Source of the DNA: Plasmopara viticola
Lineage: Eukaryota; Oomycota; Peronosporomycetes; Peronosporales; Peronosporaceae
Length of the DNA: 64,000 nucleotides
NCBI GenBank assembly: GCA_001695595.3
Contig: MBPM02000037.1
Location: 434,001-498,000 of the forward strand
Direction: 5' to 3'
A model generated the notes under the pieces. That model saw nothing but the letters and a program-made list of their open reading frames with translations, was not told where the DNA came from and did no database searches. Every line of letters begins with the position of its first letter. The first letter of the stretch is position 1. Below, piece after piece: positions 25,601 to 38,377 of the stretch. The translations under genes were made by a program, and so were the position numbers.

Positions 25601-28600
25601 GCAGCTAAATTTACCCAATATTTTTCTGATTAGCTCTCAAGTCTCAAGACCAAAAATTGTGTCTATATTGCGATGTCTATTCTAACGCTGTAAAACTGCA
25701 GCACAATTTACCCCTTTCTCAAATAAGTTTTGTCGCATTGGCAAGAGATAGACGTGAAATAGTATTTAATGGAAGTAGCTTTCAGCTACACGCGCTATCA
25801 ATGATTAAATTTTTTTTAGATAGAGGCATGTTCAAAAAAAAAAGCTTTTGTATCAGACAAGTATTTTTTCAAATTGCATGTGTGCACCTGAGGATCTAGG
25901 ATTGGAAAAAATTGTTCACGAAGAGCTGTAAATCTTTCTGCACGCCTCCTATGTACAAGGCGCTACGTAATAATGTCATACCTAATAGCATTTTAATGTG
26001 TAGTCTACACCGGTGGGGGTAGACCGTTTCCTTTAGTACTCACAAGGGTTTTGCGTTAGATCAAAATCCCTTCCGGACCAATAAATAGCACAGCACGCAG
26101 TGCTTCATAAAAATACCGCCTTCTTTGGTTCAAAGAATAAGTCTGTACTCTTTTTCGCCATTCAACTTGTACGTGTCATAGTGCTCGACCTTGAAATGCA
26201 AAGTCTATACCCTAAGGATACATCAGAAAAGCAGCCGAGACCACAGATGATTGAGTGCACTTAGTATTCATACTCGCCTGTCTGGGTTGTACAAGCTGAG
26301 CACATCTCTGTGAAATAAATTTATCTAAGCATGGAAACACATGATGTTTTACTAAAAAGCAGCAATTCTTTTAGCAAGTTAAAAGTTTCCCCAACTTTTC
26401 TGCCCGTATCTGCTTGTGAGAAAGACGAAAGAAACCTATATATAATTACAGTTTTAGAAATTTACGATACCTTTTTTTGGCACGTCGACGATTCTGCTCG
26501 CGGTAGGCTTAAATGTAGACTCGCATCGCACACAAATCTCAAAAGTGCAGAGGCTATGGAAGAGGCGTTCTAAAATAATTTCAAAACTTGCTCAGCCGCA
26601 GATGATTTTTCTTTTTTGTAACGCCATGGACGGGTAGATACTCGATTATCGGGCCTAGAGCGGTAAAGGACATATGCCAGCTTCCTTCAGTCCACTCCAA
26701 ATGTACTTAGGCTTTGCCAAGCAAAGGAACATCAGCTATTTTGGCCGCGGGAAGTAAGGGCAGATGATATGCCTTTTTAGAAAGGAAAATGAAATCGACC
26801 TTCGTCTCGATCAAGGGCTCTGGAGGATCGCTGACAGGAGCTATGCTCTCACACAGCTTCAAGCGTTGGCATTCAGTCAAAGTTCGATGCCCTACTAGGA
26901 AAGAGTTCATGGCTCAGGATGGTTGAGTTATTAAAACAATATATCAGAGCATAGCCCCTGAAAGCTTGGCAAATCTTGAACAAAAATCGACAGAGAGACC
27001 AACCTATTGTATGCGCACGCAAAGTGCTGATTATTCGGGGCTATTGCAGGTTAGCAGCATTGCTCAAATTATACATTTTTCTTTACAAAAATTTTACAAA
27101 ACGAGACAGTATTGGGGTATAAATTTTTTCTGCCTGGTAAAGTATAGCGCGTAGAGAATTTGCGCGCCGGCAATCGATTGCGGTGGAACTAATAGGCTGA
27201 TTTACGATCTAAATGCAAGCAGGAAGACAAGCCAGTTTGATAGTACTGCGTGTTGGGACGGCTTAAGAGTCCCCGAGATCAAAAATAAATCTGGCTGTAA
27301 AGTTTAATAACTTTACCAACACGAAGAATTTATGTGCCATCGACATGGACAAGTATAACTTGATGCTGGGCATGCGATAGCTAGGAAAGAAAAAGCTGCA
27401 ACTTTAATGACAGAGCACTTTGATGTGTTACCGCTGCACCATAATGCGCAAAAGGGCCTTGCTGAGTTATGTATTAGCGCTTGTTATGCGTACTGTTTAA
27501 AAAAAACTGGAAATTACGCGCCCGAAATAATTAAAGACCGTTGAGAGGGCACATATTTTGTTTTCGAAACTAGACGTGGCATCGTCTTAAAAAATCATAT
27601 TTTGATGAATAACTAATCTCTGCTAGCAGAACCAATGACAAAAGCGCTAAATATGGCCTTACAATTGTAGCTACACCGACAGGCAGTATACACCATTAGC
27701 TACCAAGAATTACCCATTGGATACACAAGACAGAAAAAAGGGCACATTTGTACAACAAGGTAGCTAGCTGAATTCTACTAAAGGTGAGATGCTCCACTAG
27801 AAGAGAGTGAAAGCCATATATTCGTAAATAGCTCGTTTGAACGGCCCAGATTACGAAAATGTTTGGAATTAAATCAGCAGCTCATCAAAGACACTATTAC
27901 GAATCTAGAAGAGATCAAAGCTCCTTAATTCTAGGTTGATTTGATAACAAATCGTAATATTTTTAGATATGGCGTTTCAACAGGTTGGAGCCTCAATGCA
28001 AGGATCAAAAACGCTCTTTCTTTCAAACAAAGTTGTTTAAATAGTAATCTCACACTCGAAATTCCTAAAGGATCCCGAAAACTTATAACATCATCTATCA
28101 AAGTAATTCTCTAATGTGGTGTTTAAAGACCCACTGTAACAACTTCCGCCGAGTGGAGGAGTTTAGCACGAGACTTTAGCACGAGGTATTGTGTGACAAG
28201 GCATTTACTACTGATGCTAAGGTAATGTCATCTTATTAATACTATCTTTGTCGAAAGGGCAATGGCTGGCATGATGCAGATCTAAGATTGCCCATAACTG
28301 TCGTTAACTTTGTGTCCGAAATACTAAACAAAAGTGGCGACTAGCTCATATATACAAGAAGCGGGACACAGCAGCAAATTGAGAGGGAGATAGGCTGCTT
28401 AACACCATGTGCAGGTACCTCACTTGATTTGACACTAAAGCCGAACGAGGAAGTCATATATACCCAGTTTTTTACCTGTAGAAGTCGATATGATACAAGG
28501 GCTGTCGCATTGCCCTGGCAAAGTTAGTCGCGAAGTAGGTTCGCATTTATGTAAACACCACTACTATGAGTCCGAAGCGCCAGTTGCAGCGGTTGAACCG

Positions 28601-31600
28601 GAATCCCAAGCATTGCTTAAGTTTCTTAGCTGTTTGATGTGTGGTACCCGCGAGAACGACAGGACAGTAGTTGCTCTAGATATACATCTAAGCATCTATA
28701 TGTTGTACTGTAAGTCCAACATTAATCGCACTTGTTCTCAGCTGCTTCATTGGAATCATAATTGTACAGGACCGGTGGTTAAGCCCCCTTATGCACTTCA
28801 TTTAATCGTCAAATGCCTCATTGCGTAAAAGAACAGTTTAATTTTCTGCTTCACGCCTACGCTCGACGCTTTTGCTGTCTTTTACTGGCAAACTCATTCG
28901 TTTTAAGAAACGGTTGGAATCATAATCGTCAGAAAAATTGTTCGCGTCCTTGCCGTCATAGTAGTTGTACCCACTTTAGAATGATTTTATTTACGCTTAT
29001 CTAGAGCATTTATGAAACGCACCATGAGAGGCACATTCGCATCTAGTTTTCGATCATCTGAATAACGGTCACACTTTTGTTCTGTTTCATGCCCTAGAGC
29101 GGATACAGCGCGGTATTTATTTAGCGGTCGACACACAAAGAAAATTTGCTCGGTTGCTTTGAACTGACAAGTGTTTATTTTACACTGGCGGCGAGATTAC
29201 CGTAGCTCTCAGCTTATAAGGAGCGAGAGCTCAGATCTCTGACCTTTGTTGTATATTGATATACTATACGAGTCGTAGATCGCTTCACCAAGAGGTAAGT
29301 CGTACATGAACTGAGCGTTGTTATACGAAAAAACTCAGTGAATATTAAAAAACTATCTAACATAGTATTCATTATAAATACCCGAATCTTCGTTTCCTAT
29401 TCGCTGATACAATAACCCCGTAAATAACATAACTTACCACTCAAACGTGCCAACGACGGTTCATAATCGTTTCTTGGTGTGGCAATACTGGCGGGTGAGA
29501 GATACTTCTAAGCAGCAGAATTGCTCCTTGATTTTCTGCTGCAGCTCCTTTCAGTCATTCCGCGTGCTCTTTGCTGATTGCCTGATGCCATTGGCGTCAC
29601 CGAGCACATTCTACGGTCGGATGTTTTATTGGCTTGATTTGCTTTTTCACGCCCGGTTTCGAACTTAATTGAGAGCGTTAACCGTCAAACACATTCGATT
29701 TGAAAAAAGACAAAATTGGAATGAAAATAGCAATTATATGTTTTCTTGCATCATTGAAGTGGTGACCTCTGCACATTGACACTCAATTGGCTCATCATGA
29801 TCGCTCAAGTACTGTGCACGACAAAAATACGCTTCAATTCTATAATACTCGGATTACGCGTATCTTGTGGCGAATGTTATTAGATTATATGGTAGTTTGC
29901 TAATAAGCGATTAAACGGAGATTAACTATGCTCCCACCGCATCAACTGCATTATCATTGCATCATATGGGCCGATCTGCATTCGCAATAGGCTCGTTAAG
30001 CTATTCGGCTCCACCTTCGATTTCGCTGAAATAAACCAATTTGACGATCCGCTCGAAGAAAGTGTTGTTGGCGCCACAGAAGCTCTATCTTAAATAGAGA
30101 TGCTATAAAGTGAAGGCTTGTACAAACTGGTGTGCATTTTTCAGAGCTTAATTAAAGAGAGCGACTTGATCAGATCGTTCGCACTGGCTGTTGGCCCTCC
30201 CTCAATTGTCGAGATTTCTATCCAATTGCTCTGAGAATGTCGCACGCTTCGATTAAAGATCGATGCCTAGCAATCGTGCTCGGTTAAGCGTCTTGGAATG
30301 ATCCAAAAGTTTTAAAGTGCATCAAGTACCTCGCAATGATTAGCTTGGCTATTGTGCCCTTTGCATTAATTGATGTGAAGGGTTCCGTCAACAACCGAAC
30401 GACCCTTGCACGCAGTTTTCTGAGTTTTGGTTGGTGAGCAGTCTTCCAAGCCCAAAGGATGTCGCTTTGGGGCAACACATTTGACTATGCCGCTACATCT
30501 TCCATTTAATAAAACAATATAAGCGTGTTAAGCTTTGCTTTGAGTTCGTAAAGTGCGATGTATGAGTGAACTTGTGAATTAATTTTTTTTCGCAGATTAT
30601 ATTTAGCTCCCAATGGTACAATTCGTAATCCACGGTGACTTCGTCGCTTATCGCTAATAGCTCAAAAAAATAATTTTCATGTTCTGTCTGTCGACAGAAC
30701 GCTTAAACGACAAGTTTGTCTGATAAGAACTATCAGCGCCACCGCAAATCTGATTACAATTGTGTGTCTTTCTTTTTAGCTTGCATCTCTTCGTCGCCGT
30801 GGGACTCACAGTGAAGATCTAAATACTTAAAGAGTTATTCACGCATAATTTCGTGGTGGGGTGGATCCTGCCGAATTCGGCAAGGCCTAAACTACTCGAA
30901 TCGAGGGGTTCTCTTTTTTTGGATTGAGATCTCACTTGCTTACTTTCTGGCAGGGCTGCATGTACTTCTCGAGGAGCTATTGATCAAGGTGATCGTGAAA
31001 TTGCTAGGAGCGTTTTGGCTAGTTGTAGGATAGCTAGCTGGCGCCAGGAAGATATCGTCGGATGTGCGTAATTGCAACTGTACGGTGTTATGTATTGCTG
31101 CTTTAAATTGCCGTCATTTTATCTTTTAAAGTTGACTGCTCCTAATAGCAAGGGACTCACTTCGGACTGGCATGACCCTCTGGTGCGTGTGTGGGCCAAG
31201 ATAATTTCTGTCAAAAGTTTATCGGCTTTCTGTTGTGTTAAGAGCAGAAATCTTACTGCTTTATGCTTCATTTTATAATCGCTCTCTTACCTTTGTTAGT
31301 CCTTCAAAATCGACCGAACTCTGTGGTTTTAGTACATACCTGATCCCTTACAGACAGAAACATACAATAATCAGCGTTAATCCTTATGCTTGATCAGAGC
31401 TATACACGTAATGCATACTTGCATCTTGGGTCCATAAACGCCACCATGTTGTATCTTAAAGAACGAGGAAGTGTTAATTGAAAGCATTTCGAAGGAGCAA
31501 GGCTTTCGATAGTCGAAGGAACCGTTGAAGTATTTTACAGCGTTGTGGCCTGCACTCTATAATCAAAGCCTACTCTTAGGCCGTTCATGCGTATAATAGT

Positions 31601-31968
31601 TATAGAGTGATACCCTGTTGGTGGATGCCGTCATTTTTCGCGGGGAAGGATGAATAAGTTCCCGCTTTCCTCGCTTGTAAGCAGAAAAAAGCGAGTGATC
31701 GTGGGGCTGAGTGCTCGCCGGAAGGAACGTTGCTCCTAGCAGCTCTTTTTTTTGCTAACTGCTTTAGTAAAGTATCTTCACAGGTAAGTGCCGGCTTCCA
31801 AGCTTGAAGAAAACAAGCGTCACTCATCCATGATTTAGGACGCCACAGTAATTAATACATAATCAAGAGCTTTGGGTATCTTTCCTACGGGACGAACTAT
31901 AAGAATTAAATTATATGCACATGGGCGCTGCCTCCGGGGCTATCTGCTCATGCCCTCGAGCGTAGACG

Positions 31969-32115
31969 TTACTTAAAGAGCTCGATCTTCATGGCATGTA
32001 CCAGCCAATCGATAGCTGTGAAGGCTGCAAATTCAGTGGTCACCTTAGGTCCAAAGAGCCCGGCGAGTTGCCCGAGCATGACAAAGTGCTCGGTCACAGG
32101 TGCAGGTAGGTGATT
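31969..32115 (-). pseudogene. Short orphan coding fragment
   Basis: 48 open codons ending in TAA at 31969-31971, without an ATG at the start. The reading includes EHFVMLGQLAGLFGPKVTTE and ends AMKIELFK, giving an amphipathic, well-composed peptide in a region of higher GC content. It might be a last exon or a gene fragment. No family recognised. Confidence 0.25.
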
Positions 32116-32270
32116 TTATTCGTTTCGAAGCTTCACTTAATATGTTACTCGCGTGGGGTAATATTGGCTACAAGTAAAACTAGCGGGTTGACACAGCACC
32201 TCACACAAAAGAGGTGAAAAGATACAAGATCTTCTGGTGAACAATCGTTTGCTTTTCCCGATGTTAAGTT

Positions 32271-32296
32271 GATCGACGTGTGCAATATATTGCACT
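32271..32296. repeat. Dispersed short motif, copy 2
   Basis: GATCGACGTGTGCAATATAT followed by TGCACT. It contains the perfect palindrome TGCAATATATTGCA. Related copies are at 43023-43046 (ATCGACATGTGCAATAGATT then GCAC) and, for the first 17 bases only, at 487-503. Each is followed by AT-rich DNA. This may be an old repeat or the edge of an LTR. Confidence 0.4.
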
Positions 32297-33698
32297 ATAT
32301 ATAAATTTATGGTTAGATAAACTACTAATACTAACAACAATTCAGTATATTCACCAAACTACACCCAGTAATTTGACGGGTTTTTGACATTTCAAATATC
32401 TTAGCTTCAAGGCGGTGTATATACTGAGTCGTAAAGCAGGAGCCACCTTTCCTTTAGGTCTCCCTATGATCCAGCTTTTACTGAATAATCTCGGCTATAT
32501 GCAAACGCAAGTTACATTTATATACGCCTGCCTACTTTACAACATATATCAGCTGCTTAGCTTCAAAAATAGAGCGTACAACCAAGCTAAAGAACAGCCA
32601 AAACAAAGCTCTTTAGTAGAGCTGGCGGAGCTCTTTGCCGTGGAAAAACTTGCATTAAAAGCTCGGACCTTGTACTCATACTCGAATTGAGTACGAATTG
32701 CAGATCGATAATTGCCTGACGATTCACGGTTGTGCTGTTGCGAATGCCAAAGACTTGAGTCAGCCATTAATGATTTCAAATGTATTTGTTTCGGTTCAAG
32801 GGTAACTTTGCCCGTTTTTGATATGAATATTTGGCGGCCCATTTGAAATGACATATAATAATAATGCTTAAAAATTTTGCTAAATTCTAAGTAAATTCGA
32901 AGTCCGGAAATATTACTTCGTCATACGTTAATAACTGTTGTTTGTTATAATAATAAAGCATGTAACCTTACCAGACTCTCCCCAGTATATCATGAGACTT
33001 CTCCAGTTCATACAACTTTGATACTCTACGGACACTTTGCATTCAGTAGACGTCAGCGATGCAACCTGTGCCATCTAACAGAAGCCTGCACAGCAAGCAA
33101 AGTGAGCCACAAAAAAGTTTCTATTTAGATAACCCCAGGATTCGCATCATCCGCGCCTTATACATAAAGTTTATCGTCAGGGGCTGTTTAAGATAATTTC
33201 GTACTAGGAGCTAGGTTTACAATCTCCAAGTATAACTTAAAACATCACTGCAGATGAAACATACCATCGTGTGGCAACTCGATCGCTTATCAAGATCACT
33301 CAATCCAAATACGATTGAGAGCCTCTGCTCAAAGTAGCCAGAATCGGTGACTACCGCGACAGCATTTCCGTCGCGGCTGGATGATCGGCAGCCGGTGGAA
33401 GTAGCGTGTCCAACGGGTGTACTCGTAAATTCCTGATCAAGTGAAATAGGCTCTACAGCAAGCAACCCAAGGACGAGTGGGTCAACGAAATTAAATGATA
33501 AGCCTTCACGACATCTGAGTGGACGTCTGGATATGACTGTGTTCGGATTGCGTGAGGAGAATTTTTTTCATGTGTAAAAGTCGTTATGTGGCGCAATTAA
33601 ATTTTGGCAGATCATTTTGCGGCCCGCTTTAAAATTGCAGGGACAAAATTGCAGCTTTTACCGATCGTACATGTGTCCACGCTCAACCTGGATATAAT

Positions 33699-33860
33699 TG
33701 TTGAAAAGGTAATTGAGCACTAGTTGGCAAAATGCAAAGTATTTATATTCTAGGTCCTTAGTTCGCAACTACTTGCTACCTTTAAGCCAATCATTCATCC
33801 AAGTCAATCAGAACGACTTACCTTCCGGGCGCAATCGTCTTCATATCCAAGCGCAGTCAT
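33699..33860 (-). repeat. 3' LTR of the old copia element
   Basis: Shares GCAAAATGCAAAGTA, GGTCCTTA and AGTCAATCAGAACGAC in the same order and spacing with 37844-37990. Starts with TG (33699-33700). The right edge is uncertain because identity falls off after about 33840. Confidence 0.65.
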
Positions 33861-33959
33861 CTTGAGCGCGCCTTTCTAGTGGTAGCTTAGCGGTTCTTTA
33901 CTGCTGGTCGGGGCGTCGTATCTTCAACATCGACAACACTCCCACTCGACTCGACAGCA

Positions 33960-36390
33960 ACGACGCAAGCTTGGTACGCAGCAAAATTTTACTGCGCAAA
34001 GACGATAGGCTTTGCCATCATGTCGGTCAGCATGTCTTGTGCAGGGCAGTACTCGACGTTGAATTGACCGTCTTCTTCCTTTCCTCGTACAAAATGGTAG
34101 CGAGTGTTGATATGTTTCGTGCGCTTGTGAAATTCTGGATTATTAGCCGACGCAATAGAGCCTTATTCGTCCTCAAATATCTTGACAGACTCATTGGGAG
34201 TCATCTCACCAAGCTCGCACAGAAATATCTTGAGCCACACAGCTTCTAAAGTGGCCTCTGATAGCGCCACGTACATTGCCTCTGTTCAATAAAGTGCCAC
34301 ATTTCGTTGCTTCTTACTTCGGCAGCGAAACCATCCATCATTTGGCGAAAACACATAGCCGCTTGTACTTCAGCGAGACTCGATGTCTCCAGCCCAGTCT
34401 GCATCCGAAAACCCAACTAGCTTTGCCGGTCCGCAACTTGATTACTGGAATCCATGCGTTTGCGTTGATTCAAGGTATCGCAGTACGCGCTTGAAAGCTT
34501 GTTAATGCGTTTAACACGAGTCAGCAGCAAGATGACTCAAAAATTTTACAGTCGCAGCTAGATCTGGATGCGTCGCAACAATAGGGTAGAATATACCAAA
34601 AAGACAACTTCGATAAGGCACATTCTTCATCGTACCTTCATGCTGGCAGCCACTTTCACATAAGTTCTTTGTTAGCTAAAGTCCTGCATCTTGAGGCGTC
34701 TTGACAGGCTTGCTGTCTTGCATACAAAAATTGCTTACAATTGACTTAAGAAACTTGATTTGCTGCATCGTGACTTGACCGGATACTTGATCTTGACCAA
34801 TTTATAAACCGAAACTTTTTTTGAGCTCGTCGAGATCAGTCATCGCAAACCGTTCACTTAGCGCACGCTTGATGGACACCAGGAGCGAGTCGTCGCTGTT
34901 TGGTACAATTAGATCAGCTCAACAATAACCATATCGCCGCCAAAAGCTTGATATACACGCAGTCATCGGACTCACACTTGTTAAAGCCCATCTCGATCGG
35001 GACTCCGTCGATGGTGTGGTTCCACATAAGCGGCGATTGCTTAAGACCATTCAGCGACCGCTTGAGCCTGTATACGCGACCTTGTTCGCTTTAGCTGACA
35101 CAATCTTCGCGCTGCTAAGTTTCTTCATCTTGTACTCCATTTAAGAAGGCCGTCTCTACGTTCATCTGATGCGGCGTCAAACCGTATTTGGCGGCCATGC
35201 CCAACACGATCCGAATTGAAGTGGACTTCGCCACCGGCGCAAAAGTTTCCACATAAATGAAACCATAGTTTTGTGAGAATCCTTTGACCACAAGTCCCGC
35301 CTTAATTCGCTCGATTACTCCATCTTGGTACTCCTTGACTCGAAGCACCCATCTGCAACCAGTCGCTTTGCGTCCCTTAGGCAAAGGAACCAACGAAGTG
35401 ACTCTAGCTTTGGATTCCATTTGTCTGCGTCGCTAGATTCCATCAACGACTTGAATGTTGTCGGCATTTCTACCACTGAGAACACGACGTGAGCTGCTTC
35501 GTAGCCTTTGTTTGGGCACATAACGCTTGAATTGCGGAACTTCAGTCACCTTTTCCGGTGACTGAGTCCGAGTATGTCGCTTGTTCTCCAGCTCAAAAAC
35601 CTTTTTTATGTCGTGAGCTTCCGTCTGTTCTGCTTCAAATTTCATGCCGTTGTCTGTCAGTACTTCGTCATCAACTTGAATTTCGATGATATAGCTCTTG
35701 TCTTCGTAACTCAATACCCCACCTTTGAAAGTGTCTTCCTTGAACTGAGCATCACGACTCACGACAGGTCGACCAGGTCGACAATTCTTCGAAGCGGTAC
35801 GCATTTTGATGCTTTGATTAGACAAAAATATCGACACAATACGGCTTTTGCATCCAGCTTCGTGCGTGTTTCTTTTGGAACGTGCACGAGTGCGTGACAA
35901 CTCAAAACCTCCAAGTTATCTAACAGCGGTTTTTTGGCCATCCAAAGCTCGTAAGATGACTTTTCTTGATCGATAGCACGCGATGGAATTCGATTTAAAA
36001 AATCATTGCCGTCATAATTGCTTCTTCCCAGTAATATATAGTGAGGCCCGTGTACTCCAGCATGCACCGTGCCCACTCCACAAGCGTCCGATTGATACGC
36101 TCCGCAAAATCTGTTCAGCTGTAGCGTTTACCGCGGCTTATCCTTGAGCGAAAATTCTTGATCCTAACAAAATTTGGCCATTCTGGTTGCCACCGTTGTC
36201 ACTGCGAAAAGATCTTATGCATTTGCCGGTCTGATTCTCTGCAAATGCCACAAAATTGGCGAGCTTGTCCACGACTTCTATTTTGCTCTTGATCAGGTAG
36301 ACGATGCAATATTTGGACTTGTCATCGATGAAAATCACGAAGTAGCGCTTGCCACTACATGTTGAGGCTTGCACAGAGCCGCACACATCG
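33960..36390 (-). pseudogene. Decayed copia integrase, reverse transcriptase and RNase H
   Basis: On the minus strand, 36386-36138 reads as an integrase core (YFVIFIDDKSKYCIVYLIKS, then RSDNGGNQ). 36076-35433 reads as the integrase C-terminal part and linker. 35420-35115 is the N-terminal reverse transcriptase block (CRWVLRVKE, AGLVVKGFSQNYG, FAPVAKSTSIRIV, VETAFLNG). Near 35.05 kb SLNGLKQSPLMWN follows. 34.45-34.3 kb reads as RNase H (FSDADWAGDIESR, then a stop, then STSGYVF; further on ALSEATLEAVWLK). Several frameshifts and stops separate these blocks, so no functional polyprotein is encoded. Confidence 0.8.
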
Positions 36391-36579
36391 CTGCGTACAG
36401 CTTTTAAGTGCTCACTTGCTCGGTCCGTCGATATCGTTTAAATCGAGATTAAGTCTGCTTATCCAGTGCACAGCCAACACAAATCTCCCACTTGTTCACA
36501 GACGTCATGTCGATACAAATGGCAAGATTCTTCTTCACCATTGCGTTCAGCCCAACATGACCAATGTGACGAAGTTAAA

Positions 36580-37802
36580 GATATTACAGATATGAGACGT
36601 CTTTTTTCCTTGTCAGAGATTTGACCGTATTTGTTTCCACCCGAGCAACTAGTGTCAAGTGTCGCCAGTCCTTTTCCTTCGCGTGCACCGATCTTTCACT
36701 TGCATCTTTTGTCTCGACGAAGCACTCTTTCTTTTCGAGAACAACAAAACTAACGTTCTTGCTAAAATTACCAATTGAAAACAAGTTTCTTGACAGCTTG
36801 GGAATGTGCAACACGCTTGTCAACACACCCTTCTTAATATCGTGCGAAATTCTCATAGACGTAACAGTGTCACTGCTGCCGACAGCTTGTACGACGCCGT
36901 CGCCTGCCAGATGTACGTCGATAGGAGGAGGATAAACCTTGTAGCTCCTCATGGACTTCTTGGAGCTTGTCATATACTGAGTCGCCCTCGAGTCGACTAG
37001 CCATATAAAGTATTCGGCTTGCCAGAGCCAATGCTTCTGCCAACCGAGAAGAGATGGGCGCCAGAATCTTCAATCTGTGCGACGTTTGATCGCTTCGATC
37101 AAGTTCGCTCAGCATCATTCTGGACTCGCGAGGGGCGATCTGCGATCCAGTGTCCGCAATTATGACACACACCAGTCTTCTTCCCCGGTCGTCTTTTTCG
37201 CTTCGCATCCTTTATCATAAACGCTTGGCCAGACGCAGCTCCATCGCCGCCCTGCTTCTTGCGCTTTATGTCTTTATAAAGAAGTCGAAATTTTGCTCTT
37301 AAGTCAAAGTATCCGCACGCGATTCCAAGGCTATAATCAGAAACTGGTGCGAGTCGCTAAGACCCCCAAGAAGTGTAATGACTAAGTCGTCCTCGCTTAC
37401 CGGGGCACCTGCAGCGTCGAGCTCGTCTTGAGCTTCCAGGACTTTATCACCTTCTTCTATCATTGTCGTGAAGAATCGTCGACGAATAAACAGCTTGTTT
37501 GCGAGACTCCTCTTCTCAAAGTGTACTTCCAGTCGCGACCATGCATCATGCGCACCACTTGGCGATCGAGCTAGCGGCAATTGCGATTCTTCCATCACGA
37601 GACGGATCATCGCTAACGCCTTTCGAGATATTCTAGTGTAAATCAATTGGTCCATCGCATTCGTGCAGTGCTCCAGCTCTACTTTACCACTTGCAACTTC
37701 TCACAGGCCCCTCTCCTCCAGCACCATCTGCATCTTGAACTTCCAGGTGTAAAAGTTAGTGCCGTCGAACTAAATATTTCGGCTTGGCGCAGACGCATCC
37801 AT
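36580..37802 (-). pseudogene. Decayed copia gag, zinc knuckle and protease
   Basis: A gag start lies at ATG 37802-37800. The frame has an early TAG and then the typical gag block FDGTNFYTWKFKMQMVL, followed by a TGA where gag proteins usually have Trp. It continues from MDQLIYTRISR (37655) to 37299. Near 37.15 kb a zinc knuckle remnant, CHNCGHWIADRP, has lost residues and its last Cys (Arg instead). At about 37.0 kb the protease site reads DSRAT where active copies have DSGAT. The segment to 36584 fits the protease end and pre-integrase region. Confidence 0.8.
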
Positions 37803-37832
37803 GGTGGCGAAGGCAGAGTCGGAGAATGGGGA

Positions 37833-37843
37833 GGCTCATAACC
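37833..37843 (-). promoter_or_regulatory. Primer-binding site of the old copia element
   Basis: Directly inside the 5' LTR, the minus strand reads GGTTATGAGCC. Drosophila copia has GGTTATGGGCC at this place and is primed by an internal fragment of initiator Met tRNA. One mismatch separates them, so the same priming is inferred. Confidence 0.55.
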
Positions 37844-37990
37844 TGTTAAAAAGGTAATTTGAGCACTAGATGGCAAAATGCAAAGTAAATATATTTAAGG
37901 TCCTTAATTCACAACTCGTTTATCTAAGTCAATCAGAACGACAAACCATCCATGCGCAATCATCTCCCCATCTGAACACAGTACTCTTTT
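37844..37990 (-). repeat. 5' LTR of the old copia element
   Basis: Counterpart of the LTR at 33699-33860, with numerous substitutions and small indels. The right edge, near 37990, is approximate. Confidence 0.65.
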
Positions 37991-38039
37991 TCAAAATCCA
38001 CCAGACAAGTTGCGGCCGCTAAACGTCTACGCTGTTTAA

Positions 38040-38205
38040 AGTCTGACAAATAATTTGGTTGTGACTATAATGCGTTTATGCACGTCTGATGCCTTCTTTC
38101 AAGCTAAGCTGCAGCCAATAAAATCTAAAGAGAGTCACAATTGACTTAGTTGCAGCTATTATGCGTCTACGCACATTTATGCAGTCGATCTGTGGCCGAT
38201 ATACT
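38040..38205. repeat. Imperfect direct repeat upstream of the TMEM18 gene
   Basis: Two related blocks: one around 38050-38095 (TTGTGACTATAATGCGTTTA then TGCACG) and one around 38138-38182 (TTGCAGCTATTATGCGTCTA then CGCACA). About three quarters of the positions agree. They lie within 350 bases of the TMEM18 start codon and might be promoter-associated or debris. Confidence 0.4.
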
Positions 38206-38377
38206 TATCAGCAGAATTGGCTTATTTGTGTCTGACGCGTTCGTGCAAAATCATTAGGCAATTTTAGGTCTTGTTCTTGTTAGCCTTAAAAGTTTGGGCG
38301 ATAAAATAATTACGAATAAGCAAAAATCGTATCGTAACCTTAGCATCCTAATTGTGGTGTCCAAGTCAGGCTGCATA

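Larger units (their letters stand above)
20254..33698. other. Gene-poor region with relics, 13.4 kb
   Basis: The first few hundred bases upstream of the 860-aa gene should hold its promoter. The rest is AT-rich DNA with only short, unsupported frames. Embedded coding relics that read coherently but carry stops or shifts are listed separately (22.37-22.66 kb, 31.97-32.12 kb). Weak retroelement-like remnants occur near 27.3-27.7 kb, where the plus strand reads SLLAEPMTKAL, similar to the end of copia polyproteins. No complete gene, tRNA or intact mobile element was seen. Confidence 0.5.
33699..37990 (-). mobile_element. Degenerate Ty1/copia LTR retrotransposon
   Basis: About 4.3 kb, read on the minus strand, with an LTR at each end starting TGTT(G/A)AAAAGGTAATT on the plus strand. 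In minus-strand order the remains are: 5' LTR (about 37990-37844), primer site, gag, zinc knuckle, protease, pre-integrase, integrase, reverse transcriptase, RNase H, 3' LTR (about 33860-33699). This Pro-IN-RT-RH order is diagnostic for copia. All domains carry stops, shifts or lost key residues, so it cannot be autonomous. The LTR copies differ at many positions, which marks an old insertion. The outer LTR edges are approximate because similarity fades, and I could not fix a target duplication. Confidence 0.85.

Noticed and set aside
26860..26900. Possible tRNA B box (AAAGTTCGATGCC)
   Set aside because: No matching A box or acceptor stem around it.
30683..30705. Small hairpin GTTCTGTC...GACAGAAC as a structured RNA
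   Set aside because: Eight-bp arms with a 4-nt loop are expected by chance in 64 kb.
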